Positions 8,750 to 17,619 are shown, numbered from the stretch's first letter. The stretch is DNA of 64,000 bases from Allocatelliglobosispora scoriae (GCF_014204945.1 NZ_JACHMN010000002.1:3681001-3745000); one strand, 5' to 3'. Translations and numbers: made by a program. Notes: generated by a model not told the origin, from the sequence alone.

Positions 8750-9800
8750 CGACGTAGTCTGCCACCATGGCGTTAACCTCGCGTTCAGCGAGGTGGTCTA
8801 TGCCGATGTGCTCGAGAATGGTGTAACGCTCGGGCCGCGTCCGCGGTGCATAGCGCACGATCTCCGCGAACTGGTCGTCCCCCAGGCCCAGATCGGCCGG
8901 GCTCCGCGGCACCTCGTGGCGCCGCATCGTGGCCGAGAGCTGCGCGAACCGAGCGTCCTCGCCGCGCAGGAAGGTGCAGAAGAGCGCACCCACCCCGCAC
9001 TGCGTGCCGTGCGAGCCGACGCCCGGATAGAGGATGTCGATCGCGTGCGAGATCTCGTGGCAGCCGCCGCTCGCGGGTCGCGACGTGCCGCTCACCGCCA
9101 TCGCGAGGCCGCCCATGATCAGCGACTCCGCCAGCACGGTCAGGAACCCGTCGTCGCCGAGGTCCCCCGGATGGTTGATCAGGGCCTCGGCACCGGACCG
9201 CGCCATCGCGACCGCGATCCCGTCGATGGGCTCGCCGATCGCGCGCGCGGCGAGCTCCCAGTCGGCGATGGCGTTGAGGTTGCTCAGGGTCTCGCCGATC
9301 CCCGCGCGGCTCTGGGAGTCGGGTCCCGACTCCACAAAATCAAGATCGATAACAGCCGCAAGCGGGATGTGTACGCCATAGGAGCCCCGCCCGCCCTCAT
9401 GATCCAACGACGCGGTCGGTGAGCAGATCCCGTCGTTCGCCAGGCTGGTGGCGACGCTGACCATGGGGATCCCGTACCGGGACGCGGCGTATTTCGTCGT
9501 GTCGATCGTCTTGCCCCCGCCGATGCCGACGACCGCGTCGATGTTGCGCCCGCGCAGCTTGGCGCCGAGCTCCAGCGCCGACTCCAGGGTGCCGCCGGTG
9601 GTGAAGATGATCTCGGCGTTGCCCAGCGTAGGCGCGAGCAGCGCGGCGATCTGCTCACCGAGCCCCGGCCCGACGACGACCGCCACGTCGCCCCGCGCCG
9701 AGATCCGCCGATCGTGGAGCAGCTCACCCAGGGTGGCGATCGCTCCCCGGCGGACGTCGATGTTGAGCGGGGTCTGCACGGACCTCGTCAGTAGCGGCAT
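8733..9800 (-). CDS. sn-Glycerol-1-phosphate dehydrogenase-like, iron-containing alcohol dehydrogenase family
   Basis: 355 residues from the ATG of MPLLTRSVQTPLNI; that ATG lies 13 nt inside the end of the preceding gene. A Rossmann-like NAD region contains GIGGGKTIDTTKYAA and SVATSLANDGICSP. Metal-ligand histidines are visible in CHEISHAID and GSHGTQCG. The pattern matches the AraM/EgsA and archaeal G1P dehydrogenase branch of the dehydroquinate-synthase-like superfamily, which reduces DHAP to sn-glycerol-1-phosphate. Between a cytidylyltransferase-like enzyme and a CDP-alcohol transferase, it would supply the polyol phosphate. A different polyol substrate remains possible. Confidence 0.85.
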   Translation of the reverse strand: MPLLTRSVQTPLNIDVRRGAIATLGELLHDRRISARGDVAVVVGPGLGEQIAALLAPTLGNAEIIFTTGGTLESALELGAKLRGRNIDAVVGIGGGKTIDTTKYAASRYGIPMVSVATSLANDGICSPTASLDHEGGRGSYGVHIPLAAVIDLDFVESGPDSQSRAGIGETLSNLNAIADWELAARAIGEPIDGIAVAMARSGAEALINHPGDLGDDGFLTVLAESLIMGGLAMAVSGTSRPASGGCHEISHAIDILYPGVGSHGTQCGVGALFCTFLRGEDARFAQLSATMRRHEVPRSPADLGLGDDQFAEIVRYAPRTRPERYTILEHIGIDHLAEREVNAMVADYVGAINS

Positions 9801-10519
9801 GCGATCTCCCGTGCCCGCGCCAGGTCGTCGTGGTTGTCCACCTCGACCCATTCGAGGGCACCGATCGGCGCCTTGGTGATGAGGCCGCCGCGGTTGGCGT
9901 ACTCCTGGTAGCCGTCCTCGTAGTAGAGGTTGGGGTCGCGCTCCCAGGTCGTCTTGAGCGAGTCGGCGAGCTCGGCGGCGACCTCCGGCTGGATCAGCGT
10001 GGCCCCGATGTACTCACCGTGCGCCGTCGCCGGGTCCATCAGCTTGGTGATCCGCTCCAGGCGCCCGTCGGCCGAGAAGATCACCTTCATCTCCTCGTCG
10101 GCGAGGCGCTTCTGGTCGTCGATCGCGAGGACGATGCCGTTGGCGGGTGCCGAGAGCAGGGTCTTCTCCACGCTCACCGGGTGGACGGTGTCGCCGTTGA
10201 CGAGCAGGGCACCCTTGGCGAACTCGTCCCGGGCCAGCCACAGCGAGTAGGCGTTGTTCCACTCCTCGGCCTTGTCGTTGTGGACGAGGGTGAGCTTCAC
10301 GCCGTACTTCTCCTCCAGGCCGACCTGCCGGGACTCGACGGCCTCGGCCCGGTAGCCGACCACGACGGCGACATCGGTGAGCCCGACCGCGGCGAGGTTG
10401 CGCAGCGCGATGTCCAAGATCGTCGTCTCGCCGTCGACCGGCACCAGGGCCTTGGGCAGGGTGTCGGTATAGGGGCGCAGGCGGCGGCCGGCACCGGCGG
10501 CGAGGACAAGCCCGATCAT
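9788..10519 (-). CDS. Sugar/polyol-phosphate nucleotidyltransferase (LicC-like cytidylyltransferase)
   Basis: 243 residues. The N-terminus MIGLVLAAGAGRRLRPYT is the nucleotide-binding loop of the NTP-transferase family, followed by LPKALVPV with the catalytic lysine. The metal-binding aspartate lies in LLVNGDTVHP. NDKAEEWNNAYSLWLAR closely resembles the phosphocholine/polyol-phosphate cytidylyltransferase subgroup (LicC-like). It is the first gene of the operon, so it probably activates the polyol phosphate made by the downstream dehydrogenase to a CDP form. Use of CTP rather than another NTP is inferred from family and neighbours. The last 13 nt overlap the dehydrogenase start. Confidence 0.88.
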   Translation of the reverse strand: MIGLVLAAGAGRRLRPYTDTLPKALVPVDGETTILDIALRNLAAVGLTDVAVVVGYRAEAVESRQVGLEEKYGVKLTLVHNDKAEEWNNAYSLWLARDEFAKGALLVNGDTVHPVSVEKTLLSAPANGIVLAIDDQKRLADEEMKVIFSADGRLERITKLMDPATAHGEYIGATLIQPEVAAELADSLKTTWERDPNLYYEDGYQEYANRGGLITKAPIGALEWVEVDNHDDLARAREIACRY

Positions 10520-10695
10520 GATGAATCTCCCGATAGCTAGAGTCCGCCCAGCTTAGCCAGGGGGATCGGACCGCTATCCATGCGCCCGCTCCTGATCAAA
10601 CCGAAATATGTCAAGTCTTGAGAGTTGCCTCCAGGGGCGGGAGGATGTCCGTACGGTTCGTTTCAATGACGTTTCGACCGAAAGGGGCACTTGCC

Positions 10696-11106
10696 ATGCA
10701 GGCCGCAATCCTCGTCAAGGACGCGATGACGAAACCCGTGCTCATCGTCGGTCCGACACACACCCTTCGGCAGGTGGCACAGCTCATGTCGGCCCGTCGG
10801 GTGGGGTCGGCGATCGTCCTGGACCCCGACGGTGCGGGCGTCGGCATCATGACCGAGCGCGACATGCTCTACGCGATCGGCGCCGGTGTCGATCCGGACA
10901 TCGAGCACGCCAGCGGATACATCACCTGGGACGTCGTTTACGCGACACCCGAGTGGTCCCTCGAAGAGGCGGCGATGGCGATGTCCCGGGGCGGCTTCCG
11001 CCACCTGGTCGTCATGGACTCCGACGAGGTCCTGGGGATCATCTCGGTGCGCGACATCATGCGGGTCTGGGCCCAGCGGCGGGCCGAGGCCGGCGCCGCG
11101 GTCTAG
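10696..11106 (+). CDS. CBS-domain protein
   Basis: 136 residues forming two tandem CBS motifs. The first covers about residues 5-62 (VKDAMTKPVLIVGP, VGIMTERDML) and the second about 68-128 (GFRHLVVMDSDEVLGIISVRDIM). Paired CBS motifs form a Bateman module that usually binds adenine nucleotides. No catalytic domain is attached, so this is a stand-alone sensor or regulator. The ATG at 10696 follows AAAGGGG by 8 nt; upstream in-frame codons lack a ribosome site. It is divergent from the nucleotidyltransferase operon and upstream of an unrelated aminotransferase. Its partner is unknown. Confidence 0.9.
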   Translation: MQAAILVKDAMTKPVLIVGPTHTLRQVAQLMSARRVGSAIVLDPDGAGVGIMTERDMLYAIGAGVDPDIEHASGYITWDVVYATPEWSLEEAAMAMSRGGFRHLVVMDSDEVLGIISVRDIMRVWAQRRAEAGAAV

Positions 11107-11197
11107 AGCCCGGTGTAGCGCGGGTCACGTCCATATCGCGGAATCCACCGGCCCGTCGGGGGTTCCGGCGGTTCACGCATCGGTAGGCTGACCAGCT

Positions 11198-12310
11198 ATG
11201 ACCCCCGCACAGCTCATCACGTTTGCCCGCGGTGCACCATCGGTGGACATCGTCGACATCGCCGGGTTGAAGGCCGCCGCGATTCGCGCCTTCGACACGG
11301 ACTCGTCGATCGTCACTCCCTATGGTGCGAGCACCGGCTATCCGCCGCTTCGCGCGTGGATCGCGGCGAAGCACGGCGTCCCGGTCGAGCACGTCCTGAT
11401 CACCAACGGCTCGCTCCAGGCCGACGCGTTCGTCTTCGAGCACCTGATCAAGCCGGGTGACGACGTGATCGTCGAGAAGCCGACCTACGATCGGACGCTG
11501 CTCAACCTGCTCAAGCAGCTGCAGGCCAAGGTGCACCAGGTCACGGTCAACGACGACGGCATCGACACGGGCGAGCTGCGCAAGCTGCTGGAGTCGGGCG
11601 TCCGGCCCCGGATCGCTCACATCATCCCGAACTACCAGAACCCCGCGGGTGTCACGCTCAGCCTGCAGAAGCGGCACGAGCTGCTCGGCCTCGCCGCCGA
11701 GTACGGCTTCACGATCTTCGAGGACGACCCCTACATCGACATCCGGTTCCGCGGCGAGGCGCTGCCGTCGATGCTGTCGCTCGCCCCGTCGGTGCCCGGC
11801 GCCGCCGAGGCCGTGGTGCACGCCAGCTCCTTCACGAAGACGGTCTGCCCTGGCGTACGCATCGGGTATCTCGTGGCATCGCCCAGCGTGATCAATCCGA
11901 TCGCCGCGCGTGCGACGAGCCTCTACATCTCGGCCGGTCAGGTCTCGCAGGGCATCGTCTACCAGTTCTGCGTCGTCGGCGACCTCGACAAGTCGATCGC
12001 GACCGTGAGCGCCGCCCTCGGCGAGCGGGCGAGGCTGCTCGCGGAGTCGCTGCGCCGGCACGTGCCCGACGCGCGCTTCACCGAGCCTGACGGCGGCTAC
12101 TTCCTCTGGGTCGACCTGCCCGACGACGTCCACGTGGACAAGCTCGTGCCCGCCGGCATCGAGCACGGTGTCGCGGTGGTGAAGGGTTCGGACTTCCTCC
12201 TCGAGGGTGGCGAGCACTCGCTGCGGCTCGCGTTCTCGGGGGTCACCGACGACCAGATCGACGAGGGCGTGCGGCGTCTCGCCGAGGCGATCGCGGCGGT
12301 CCGGGGCTAG
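11198..12310 (+). CDS. PLP-dependent class I/II aminotransferase
   Basis: 370 residues of fold-type I. The cofactor lysine lies in ASSFTKTVCPGVRIGY (about residue 215). NYQNPAGVTLS and FEDDPYIDIRF are the conserved Asn/Asp/Tyr regions. Closest in style are 2-aminoadipate/valine-type aminotransferases of the MocR-like group without the GntR domain (LysN-like). It probably uses 2-oxoglutarate or a related keto acid; the amino donor cannot be told. It is a monocistronic unit followed by two hairpins. Confidence 0.88.
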   Translation: MTPAQLITFARGAPSVDIVDIAGLKAAAIRAFDTDSSIVTPYGASTGYPPLRAWIAAKHGVPVEHVLITNGSLQADAFVFEHLIKPGDDVIVEKPTYDRTLLNLLKQLQAKVHQVTVNDDGIDTGELRKLLESGVRPRIAHIIPNYQNPAGVTLSLQKRHELLGLAAEYGFTIFEDDPYIDIRFRGEALPSMLSLAPSVPGAAEAVVHASSFTKTVCPGVRIGYLVASPSVINPIAARATSLYISAGQVSQGIVYQFCVVGDLDKSIATVSAALGERARLLAESLRRHVPDARFTEPDGGYFLWVDLPDDVHVDKLVPAGIEHGVAVVKGSDFLLEGGEHSLRLAFSGVTDDQIDEGVRRLAEAIAAVRG

Positions 12311-12396
12311 ACATCGACCGTATTAACGCTGCGTAAACGGGTGTCAGGTATCTGACAGATCTGTAGACGTTCCCAAGACAGTGTTTCGTGGCTCAC

Positions 12397-12425
12397 AATG
12401 CGTCGGGCGATACGCCCGACGCATT
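12397..12425 (+). terminator. Rho-independent terminator after the aminotransferase
   Basis: A perfect 13-bp stem (AATGCGTCGGGCG / CGCCCGACGCATT) with a 3-nt loop lies 86 bp after the aminotransferase stop and is followed by GTCTTT. It may separate the aminotransferase transcript from the small RNA just downstream, or be the 5' part of that RNA. Confidence 0.6.
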
Positions 12426-12538
12426 GTCTTTGCCCTGCCCCCCACAGGGAACCCACGATCGCACGCGTGGGCCCTGCCGGGTGGATCGACCGCTCCCACC
12501 CCCCCCCGATTGCGGTCGGTCCACCCGGCTTTAATTTT
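12426..12538 (+). ncRNA. 6C small RNA (B11/scr3559-type)
   Basis: Actinobacterial 6C RNAs carry two stem-loops, each with at least six cytosines in the loop. Here stem CCCTG/CAGGG (12433-12449) has a loop with exactly six C. A second stem (CCCACG/CGTGGG, 12452-12471) follows. A 17-bp stem (12476-12492 with 12513-12529, one G-U pair) then carries a loop with a run of nine C and ends in TTTAATTTT, a rho-independent terminator. The U-rich tail fixes the plus strand. Homologues are small RNAs of about 90 nt in mycobacteria and Streptomyces. The exact 5' end is uncertain. Confidence 0.75.
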
Positions 12539-12560
12539 CGCGCTGTCTTAACCTGTCCCC

Positions 12561-13688
12561 ATGTCGGATGAGGCGCGTAATGGCGAGGGACTCTCGTTCT
12601 CCCGGGCGTGGCGGCGGCCGGTGCAGGCGGTCTCCCGCATCTGGTCGGCCCCGGACGACGAGTCGGGTGAGCCCCACGTCGATCCGGGCCGGAGCGCGAT
12701 CGTCGACTGCGCGCTCTACCGCGACGGCGTACGCCAACCGGGCACGATCGATTACCGGGAAGGCCTGGCCGCAGCCCGCAAGGACCGCAACGCCTTCGTC
12801 TGGCTGGGCCTGCACGAGCCCTACGCGACCCAGATGCGGGATATCGCCGAGGCTTTCGGGCTCCACGAACTCGCCGTCTCCGACGTGGTCAACGCCGGGC
12901 AGCGGGCGAAGCTGGAGCAGTTCGGCGACGTGCACTTCCTGGTGCTGCGCTCGGCGCGGTACATGGAGCACGAGGAGCTCAGCGGCGACACCGACGTGGT
13001 CGAGACCGGCCAGGTGATGCTGCTGATCGGCGACCACTTCGTGATCTCGGTGCGGCACGGCGAGGCGGCGACGCTCGCCCCGGTGCGCAAGCACCTGGAG
13101 GCGCGCAAGGACCTGCTCAAGCACGGTCCGTGGGCGGTCGCCTACGCGGTCACGGACCACGTCGTCGACATCTATGTGGATGTCGCGCAGAGCATGGAGT
13201 CCGATCTGGACACGCTGGAGGAGGCAGTCTTCTCCAACGGCTCGTCGCACGGGCGGATCCAGCAGATCTATCAGCTCAAGCGGGAGCTGGTGGAGTTCAA
13301 GCGGGCGGTGGTGCCGTTGATCCGGCCGATGATGACCCTCACCGGTGAGCAGTCGGAGATCCCCAGGGAGCTGCGGCGCTACTTCCGGGACGCGCAGGAC
13401 CACCTCACGCGTACCGTCGAGCAGGTCGTCGGCTTCGACGAGCTGCTGAACTCCATCCTGCAGGCGCGGCTGGCGCAGGTCACCGTCGATCAGAACAACG
13501 ACATGCGCAAGATCGCCGCCTGGGCCGGTATAGCGGCGGTGTGGACCGCGATCGCCGGGATCTACGGCATGAACTTCGACTTCATGCCGGAACTCCACTG
13601 GCGGATCGGGTACCCGCTCGCCGTCAGCCTCATGGTCGGCGCGTCATTCCTGCTCTACCGCCAGTTCCGCCGCTCAGGCTGGCTGTGA
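12561..13688 (+). CDS. corA: CorA-type magnesium/cobalt transporter
   Basis: 375 residues. The long soluble N-terminal domain ends in a helix feeding two C-terminal membrane segments. The first is followed by the signature YGMNFDFMPE (GMN motif with the acidic loop), and the second ends in RRSGWL. CorA channels are pentameric and admit Mg2+ under control of cytosolic Mg2+ sites. It starts 22 bp after the small-RNA terminator and ends before a short GC-rich hairpin. Function as a Mg2+ channel is family knowledge; Co2+ or Ni2+ transport is possible. Confidence 0.93.
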   Translation: MSDEARNGEGLSFSRAWRRPVQAVSRIWSAPDDESGEPHVDPGRSAIVDCALYRDGVRQPGTIDYREGLAAARKDRNAFVWLGLHEPYATQMRDIAEAFGLHELAVSDVVNAGQRAKLEQFGDVHFLVLRSARYMEHEELSGDTDVVETGQVMLLIGDHFVISVRHGEAATLAPVRKHLEARKDLLKHGPWAVAYAVTDHVVDIYVDVAQSMESDLDTLEEAVFSNGSSHGRIQQIYQLKRELVEFKRAVVPLIRPMMTLTGEQSEIPRELRRYFRDAQDHLTRTVEQVVGFDELLNSILQARLAQVTVDQNNDMRKIAAWAGIAAVWTAIAGIYGMNFDFMPELHWRIGYPLAVSLMVGASFLLYRQFRRSGWL

Positions 13689-13696
13689 GGATGATT

Positions 13697-13720
13697 GCCC
13701 GCGCCGACCAGGGCGCGGGC
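13697..13720. terminator. GC-rich hairpin between convergent genes
   Basis: A 9-bp stem GCCCGCGCC/GGCGCGGGC around a short loop lies between the corA stop and the end of the minus-strand gene at 13735. It probably terminates corA and may serve both directions. Confidence 0.6.
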
Positions 13721-13734
13721 TCATCACCGCTTCG

Positions 13735-14490
13735 TCAGCCGCGCAGCCTGTTGCTGCTGGTGCTGTAGGAGTTGCTGTCGGTGAGGTCGTTGGCGATCGC
13801 CTTCGAGTTCTCCGCAGCCTCCTTCGCCATACCCTTCGCGTCGGATGTCATGTCCTTCGCGCCGCTCTTGAGGTCCGATGCCATGTCCTTGGCGCCGGAC
13901 TTGAGGTCCTTCGCCGTGTCCACCGCGGAGTCCTTGAGGTCCTTGGCCTTGTCGGAGACCTTGTCCATCATGTCTCCGGCGTCCGACTTGACGCCCTCCA
14001 GCGCGGAGCTCGGGTCGAACTCCTCCCAGGAGTTGGCGCGGCGGCGGCGGACCACGAGGGCCGCAGCGGCACCGGCGGCAGCGCCTGCGACCAGGACACC
14101 GACGATCAGGCCGATCTTCTTACGGGACATTCCCTGCTCCCTCTTCAAACGCTTCTCTTCCGCGGCCTTCGCCTTGAGCGCGGCTTCGGTAGCCTCACGA
14201 GCACCTTCCTTGGCAGCCGCTACGAGCGGCGCGAAGGTGCTCCGGGTGTTGACCCAGCCGTTGTTTGCCACATCCTTCACCCGTCCTGCCGTTGGCGCGA
14301 CCACCGTGCGCATGGCGTGGTACCGCGGACCGACCGCAGCACCCGCGCCGCCGGCGGCGTGTGCCGCGGCTTGCATCAAGTGATCGAAACCGATTCCCAG
14401 CTCCTCTTTTGAGAGCTGGCCCCGTGTCTTTGCCGGGGTCCCCCCGAATCCGAACAAAACCCACCTCCCGTGGTGTGTCCCCACGGACAT
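13735..14490 (-). CDS. YtxH-like single-span membrane protein with amphipathic repeats
   Basis: 251 residues. The first 130 residues are soluble and Ala/Lys-rich. One membrane helix follows (GLIVGVLVAGAAAGAAAALV, about 140-160) with a stop-transfer RRRR. The C-terminus is built from imperfect 11-residue-like repeats (DLKSGAKDMASDLKSGAKDM), which resemble LEA/apolipoprotein-type amphipathic helices. Such proteins are annotated YtxH-like or general stress proteins; the role is unknown. The ATG at 14490 is preceded by AAAAGGG. Inside-out topology and envelope or membrane-stress protection are guesses. Confidence 0.7.
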   Translation of the reverse strand: MSVGTHHGRWVLFGFGGTPAKTRGQLSKEELGIGFDHLMQAAAHAAGGAGAAVGPRYHAMRTVVAPTAGRVKDVANNGWVNTRSTFAPLVAAAKEGAREATEAALKAKAAEEKRLKREQGMSRKKIGLIVGVLVAGAAAGAAAALVVRRRRANSWEEFDPSSALEGVKSDAGDMMDKVSDKAKDLKDSAVDTAKDLKSGAKDMASDLKSGAKDMTSDAKGMAKEAAENSKAIANDLTDSNSYSTSSNRLRG

Positions 14491-14666
14491 ACTGCCCTTT
14501 TCTCCGCTAGCCCACACCCAGAACTGCAAAGCACGCTAATCCGACTCATGGGTAACAGCGGTTCGTGGGGAATCGTGGCGATAGGGAGGGCTGCGGGAAG
14601 ATAGGTCCACGGCGGCATGGGAGGATCGGGGGGTAACTCGACTCTTCTCACGACGGGAGGCGCACA

Positions 14667-15191
14667 GTGGCTGACGCCCGCTACGCGACCCTGCACACCA
14701 GCCTCGGCCCGATCCGGCTGGAGCTTTTCGGAAACCACGCGCCGAAGACGGTCGCCAACTTCGTCGACCTCGCCGAGGGCAATAAGGAATACAAGGACCC
14801 GCGCAACGGCGAGACCGGCAAGGGCCCGTACTACGACGGAACCCCGTTCCACCGTGTCATCGACGGATTCATGATCCAGACGGGTGACCCGACCGGCACC
14901 GGCCGGGGCGGCCCCGGCTACACCTTCGCCGACGAGTTCCACCCGGAGCTGCAGTTCGACAAGCCCTACCTGCTGGCCATGGCCAACGCCGGTCCGGGCA
15001 CCAACGGATCGCAGTTCTTCATCACGGTCGGCCCGACGGGCTGGCTCAACTTCAAGCACACGATCTTCGGCGTGGTGGCCGACCAGGCATCGATCGATGT
15101 CGTCAACGCCATCGCGAAGACCGACGTCGACGCGGGCGACCGCCCGCTGACGCCGATCATCATCGAGAAGGTCGAGATCGAGCGCGCCTGA
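14667..15191 (+). CDS. Cyclophilin-type peptidyl-prolyl isomerase
   Basis: 174 residues with a GTG start. Cyclophilin core motifs are all present: TPFHRVIDGFMIQTGDPTGTG (active-site Arg and Phe/Gln), FADEFHPEL, MANAGPGTNGSQFFIT and LNFKHTIFGVV. No signal peptide is present, so it acts in the cytoplasm on prolyl bonds during folding. A rhomboid gene starts 42 bp downstream on the same strand and may be co-transcribed. Confidence 0.95.
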   Translation: MADARYATLHTSLGPIRLELFGNHAPKTVANFVDLAEGNKEYKDPRNGETGKGPYYDGTPFHRVIDGFMIQTGDPTGTGRGGPGYTFADEFHPELQFDKPYLLAMANAGPGTNGSQFFITVGPTGWLNFKHTIFGVVADQASIDVVNAIAKTDVDAGDRPLTPIIIEKVEIERA

Positions 15192-15233
15192 CGTATCCGT
15201 GGATAGTCATGCCGACCGGTTAATCTGGTCGGC

Positions 15234-16184
15234 ATGACTTCTGCCCCCACCTCGGTACCAGTCTGTTACCGCCATCCCGGGCGGGAGACATACCTCTCCT
15301 GTACGCGGTGCGAGCGACCCATCTGCCCCGAGTGCATGATTCCGGCCTCGGTCGGCCACCAGTGCCCCGAGTGCGTGCGGCAGGGGCAGGCCGGCCAGCG
15401 CAAGGCGGTCACCGCGTTCGGCGGCGATGCCCGGGTGGGGTCGCAGGGATACGTCACCAAGGCACTTATCGGCATCAACGTCGCGATCTTCCTCATCGGT
15501 GCGCTGCTCAGCCTCAAGACGATCGCCGGTGGCGGCTGGGGCGGCCTCCTCGGCCAGGCGGGCGACCTCAGCGAGTGGGGGGCCCTGCGGCCCGGTTCGT
15601 CGGTGCCCTTCATCTACACCGACCAGAACGGTCCGCACCTGATCTCGAGCCTCTCCGGTGTCGCGACGGGCGAGTGGTACCGGATCTTCACCTCGATGTT
15701 CCTGCACTACGGCCTGCTGCACGTGGCGATGAACATGTGGGCGCTCTGGGCGATCGGCCGAGTGATCGAGCAGGCACTCGGGCCGGTGCGGTTCCTCGCG
15801 CTCTACCTGCTGGCGGGCATGGGCGGTTCGGTCGCCGCCTACTTCGTCACCTCGCCGTGGACGTCGACGGCGGGCGCCTCGGGAGCCATCTTCGGCCTCT
15901 TCGCCGCGCTCTTCATCCTGCTGAAACGGGTCGGCCGGGACACGTCGTCACTGCTGCCGGTGATCATCATCAACGTGGTCGTCACCTTCGTCGTACCGGG
16001 GATCTCCATCGCCGGGCACATCGGCGGCCTGATCACGGGTGCGATCGTCGGGTTCGGCCTCGCCTACGCGCCCAAGGAGGGCCGCAACGTTCGCCAGGCC
16101 CTGGTGATAGGCGGCACCTTCGTGGTCCTGTCGCTCCTGGTGGTGGCCCGCACCGTGATGATCAACTCAGCGGTCGTCGGTTAA
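15234..16184 (+). CDS. Rhomboid-family intramembrane serine protease with N-terminal zinc finger
   Basis: 316 residues. Residues 8-50 hold a B-box-like zinc finger with C-H and C-x2-C pairs (CYRHPG, CTRC, CPEC, CPEC). Six or seven membrane helices follow. The catalytic serine is in STAGASGAIFGLF and the catalytic histidine in SIAGHIGGLITG, while YRIFTSMFLHYGLLHVAMNMW holds the conserved His/Asn of the oxyanion region. The zinc-finger plus rhomboid arrangement is common in actinobacteria; substrates are unknown. Confidence 0.93.
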   Translation: MTSAPTSVPVCYRHPGRETYLSCTRCERPICPECMIPASVGHQCPECVRQGQAGQRKAVTAFGGDARVGSQGYVTKALIGINVAIFLIGALLSLKTIAGGGWGGLLGQAGDLSEWGALRPGSSVPFIYTDQNGPHLISSLSGVATGEWYRIFTSMFLHYGLLHVAMNMWALWAIGRVIEQALGPVRFLALYLLAGMGGSVAAYFVTSPWTSTAGASGAIFGLFAALFILLKRVGRDTSSLLPVIIINVVVTFVVPGISIAGHIGGLITGAIVGFGLAYAPKEGRNVRQALVIGGTFVVLSLLVVARTVMINSAVVG

Positions 16185-16186
16185 CA

Positions 16187-16254
16187 CCAACTCTTCGAGA
16201 GTTGCGGCGATCTTGGGCATGTAGGGCCGACTCTTGAAGAGTTGGCCCTACATG
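16187..16254. repeat. Dispersed palindromic repeat, copy 1, with composite hairpin
   Basis: 16187-16217 is a copy of the family: an AACTCTTCGAGAGTT palindrome followed by GCGGCGATCTTGGG. Immediately after it, 16218-16254 forms a hairpin of 11-bp arms (CATGTAGGGCC/GGCCCTACATG) around a second ACTCTTGAAGAGT core. It lies between the convergent rhomboid and histidine kinase genes and can act as a bidirectional terminator. Confidence 0.75.
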
Positions 16255-16257
16255 CTG

Positions 16258-17619
16258 CTACGACGGCAGGGTGACGGTGAATCTGGCGCCGCCCTCGGGG
16301 GCGTGACCGGCCGTGATCGAGCCGCCCAGGCGCCTGGCGAGACCGGCTGCCAGCGCCAGACCCAGGCCGCTGCCGACCTTGCGGACGCCGCGGTAGCGCT
16401 GGTGCAGAGCTCCCCGCTCGAACGCCACCGCCAGGTCGTCGTCGGTGAAGCCGGGGCCGCCGTCGCGTACCTCGACGATCATCGCGCCGTCCCGGGCGAA
16501 GACCGCCACCACGATCGGTGCGCCCGGCGGGGTGACGCGCAGCGCGTTCTCCAGCAGGCCGTCGACGAGCTGGCGCACGCGTCCGGCATCGGTCCGCAGC
16601 ACGAGCGGGCCGTCGGGCGACTCCACCCTGATGGGTACGCCATGAGCCGTCCCCCGGGGCCGCCACGCGCCCGCGACGTTCTCGGCGAGCACGGTGAGGT
16701 CGACCGTGGAGAACGTGAGCGGGAAGTCCACCGCGTCGAGCCGGGCCAGCGCGAGCAGGTCGTCGATGAGGCGCCCGAGATGGTCCGCCTCGCCGAGCAT
16801 GACGTTGCCGATCTCGACGGTCTCGGTCCCCTGGACCACGCCGTCCCCGAGCGCCTCGGCATAGCCGCGCAGGGTCGTCAGCGGTGTCTTCAGCTCGTGG
16901 GAGATGGAGAGCAGGAACTCGCGCTGCCGGGACTCGGAGGTGGCGAGAGCACTGCTGAGCTGGTTGAGCGCCTCGGCGATGTCGGCGACCTCGGGCGGAG
17001 AGGTGACGGGCAGGCGTACCCCCCGATCTCCTGATCTGAGCCGGACCGCCGCGGCCGCCGCCGTGCGCAGGGGTTTCGCGATGCGGCGCGCGAGCAGTGC
17101 GCCGAGCAGGACACCGGCCGCGAGACCGGCGAGCAGGGGGAGCCAGAGGTTGCGCCAGACGGCCTTGGCCGCGCCGGTCGTCGCGTCGGCGGTGAGCACG
17201 ATGCCGTCCTCGGTGCCGAGCGGGCGCCCCTCGACGAGGACGAGCTTGCCGTTGACGAGCGCCGCCCGCTGGCTCACCTCGCTGCCGCCGGTGACCCGCT
17301 GGATCACGTGCGCGGGCAGCCCGGCACGGTCGGCGACACCGTTGCGGATGATGTAGATGCCGGTGCCCTCGTTGCGGAGCTGCTTGGCGATGCGCTGCTC
17401 GTCGTTGACCCGGCCGACGTCGACGCGGTTCTTGAGGAGCTCGGCGACGAGGTTCGCCTCGACGGCGAGGGTGTCGCGGGCGCGGGCCTCCGATGCCCGG
17501 ACCGCGAGCGGCACCGCGACCGCGGCGGTGACGAGGACCGAGATGAGCGCGACGAGCCCGCCTGCGAGCACTGCTCTCGCGGTCAGCCCCATGCCCCGGC
17601 GGCGCTCAGCCGGCGGCAT
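16258..17619 (-). CDS. HisKA sensor histidine kinase
   Basis: 453 residues. Membrane helices lie at about 12-35 and 160-180, flanking an extracytoplasmic sensor region. A HAMP linker follows (ARRIAKPLRTAAAAAVRLRSGD), then the HisKA dimerisation helix with the phospho-acceptor histidine in LLSISHELKTPLTTLRGYAE. The HATPase domain has an N-box (LLENALRVTPPGAP) and G-boxes (RDGGPGF, GSGLGLALA). The start overlaps the response regulator stop by 14 nt, so the pair is coupled. The signal is unknown. Confidence 0.93.
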   Translation of the reverse strand: MPPAERRRGMGLTARAVLAGGLVALISVLVTAAVAVPLAVRASEARARDTLAVEANLVAELLKNRVDVGRVNDEQRIAKQLRNEGTGIYIIRNGVADRAGLPAHVIQRVTGGSEVSQRAALVNGKLVLVEGRPLGTEDGIVLTADATTGAAKAVWRNLWLPLLAGLAAGVLLGALLARRIAKPLRTAAAAAVRLRSGDRGVRLPVTSPPEVADIAEALNQLSSALATSESRQREFLLSISHELKTPLTTLRGYAEALGDGVVQGTETVEIGNVMLGEADHLGRLIDDLLALARLDAVDFPLTFSTVDLTVLAENVAGAWRPRGTAHGVPIRVESPDGPLVLRTDAGRVRQLVDGLLENALRVTPPGAPIVVAVFARDGAMIVEVRDGGPGFTDDDLAVAFERGALHQRYRGVRKVGSGLGLALAAGLARRLGGSITAGHAPEGGARFTVTLPS

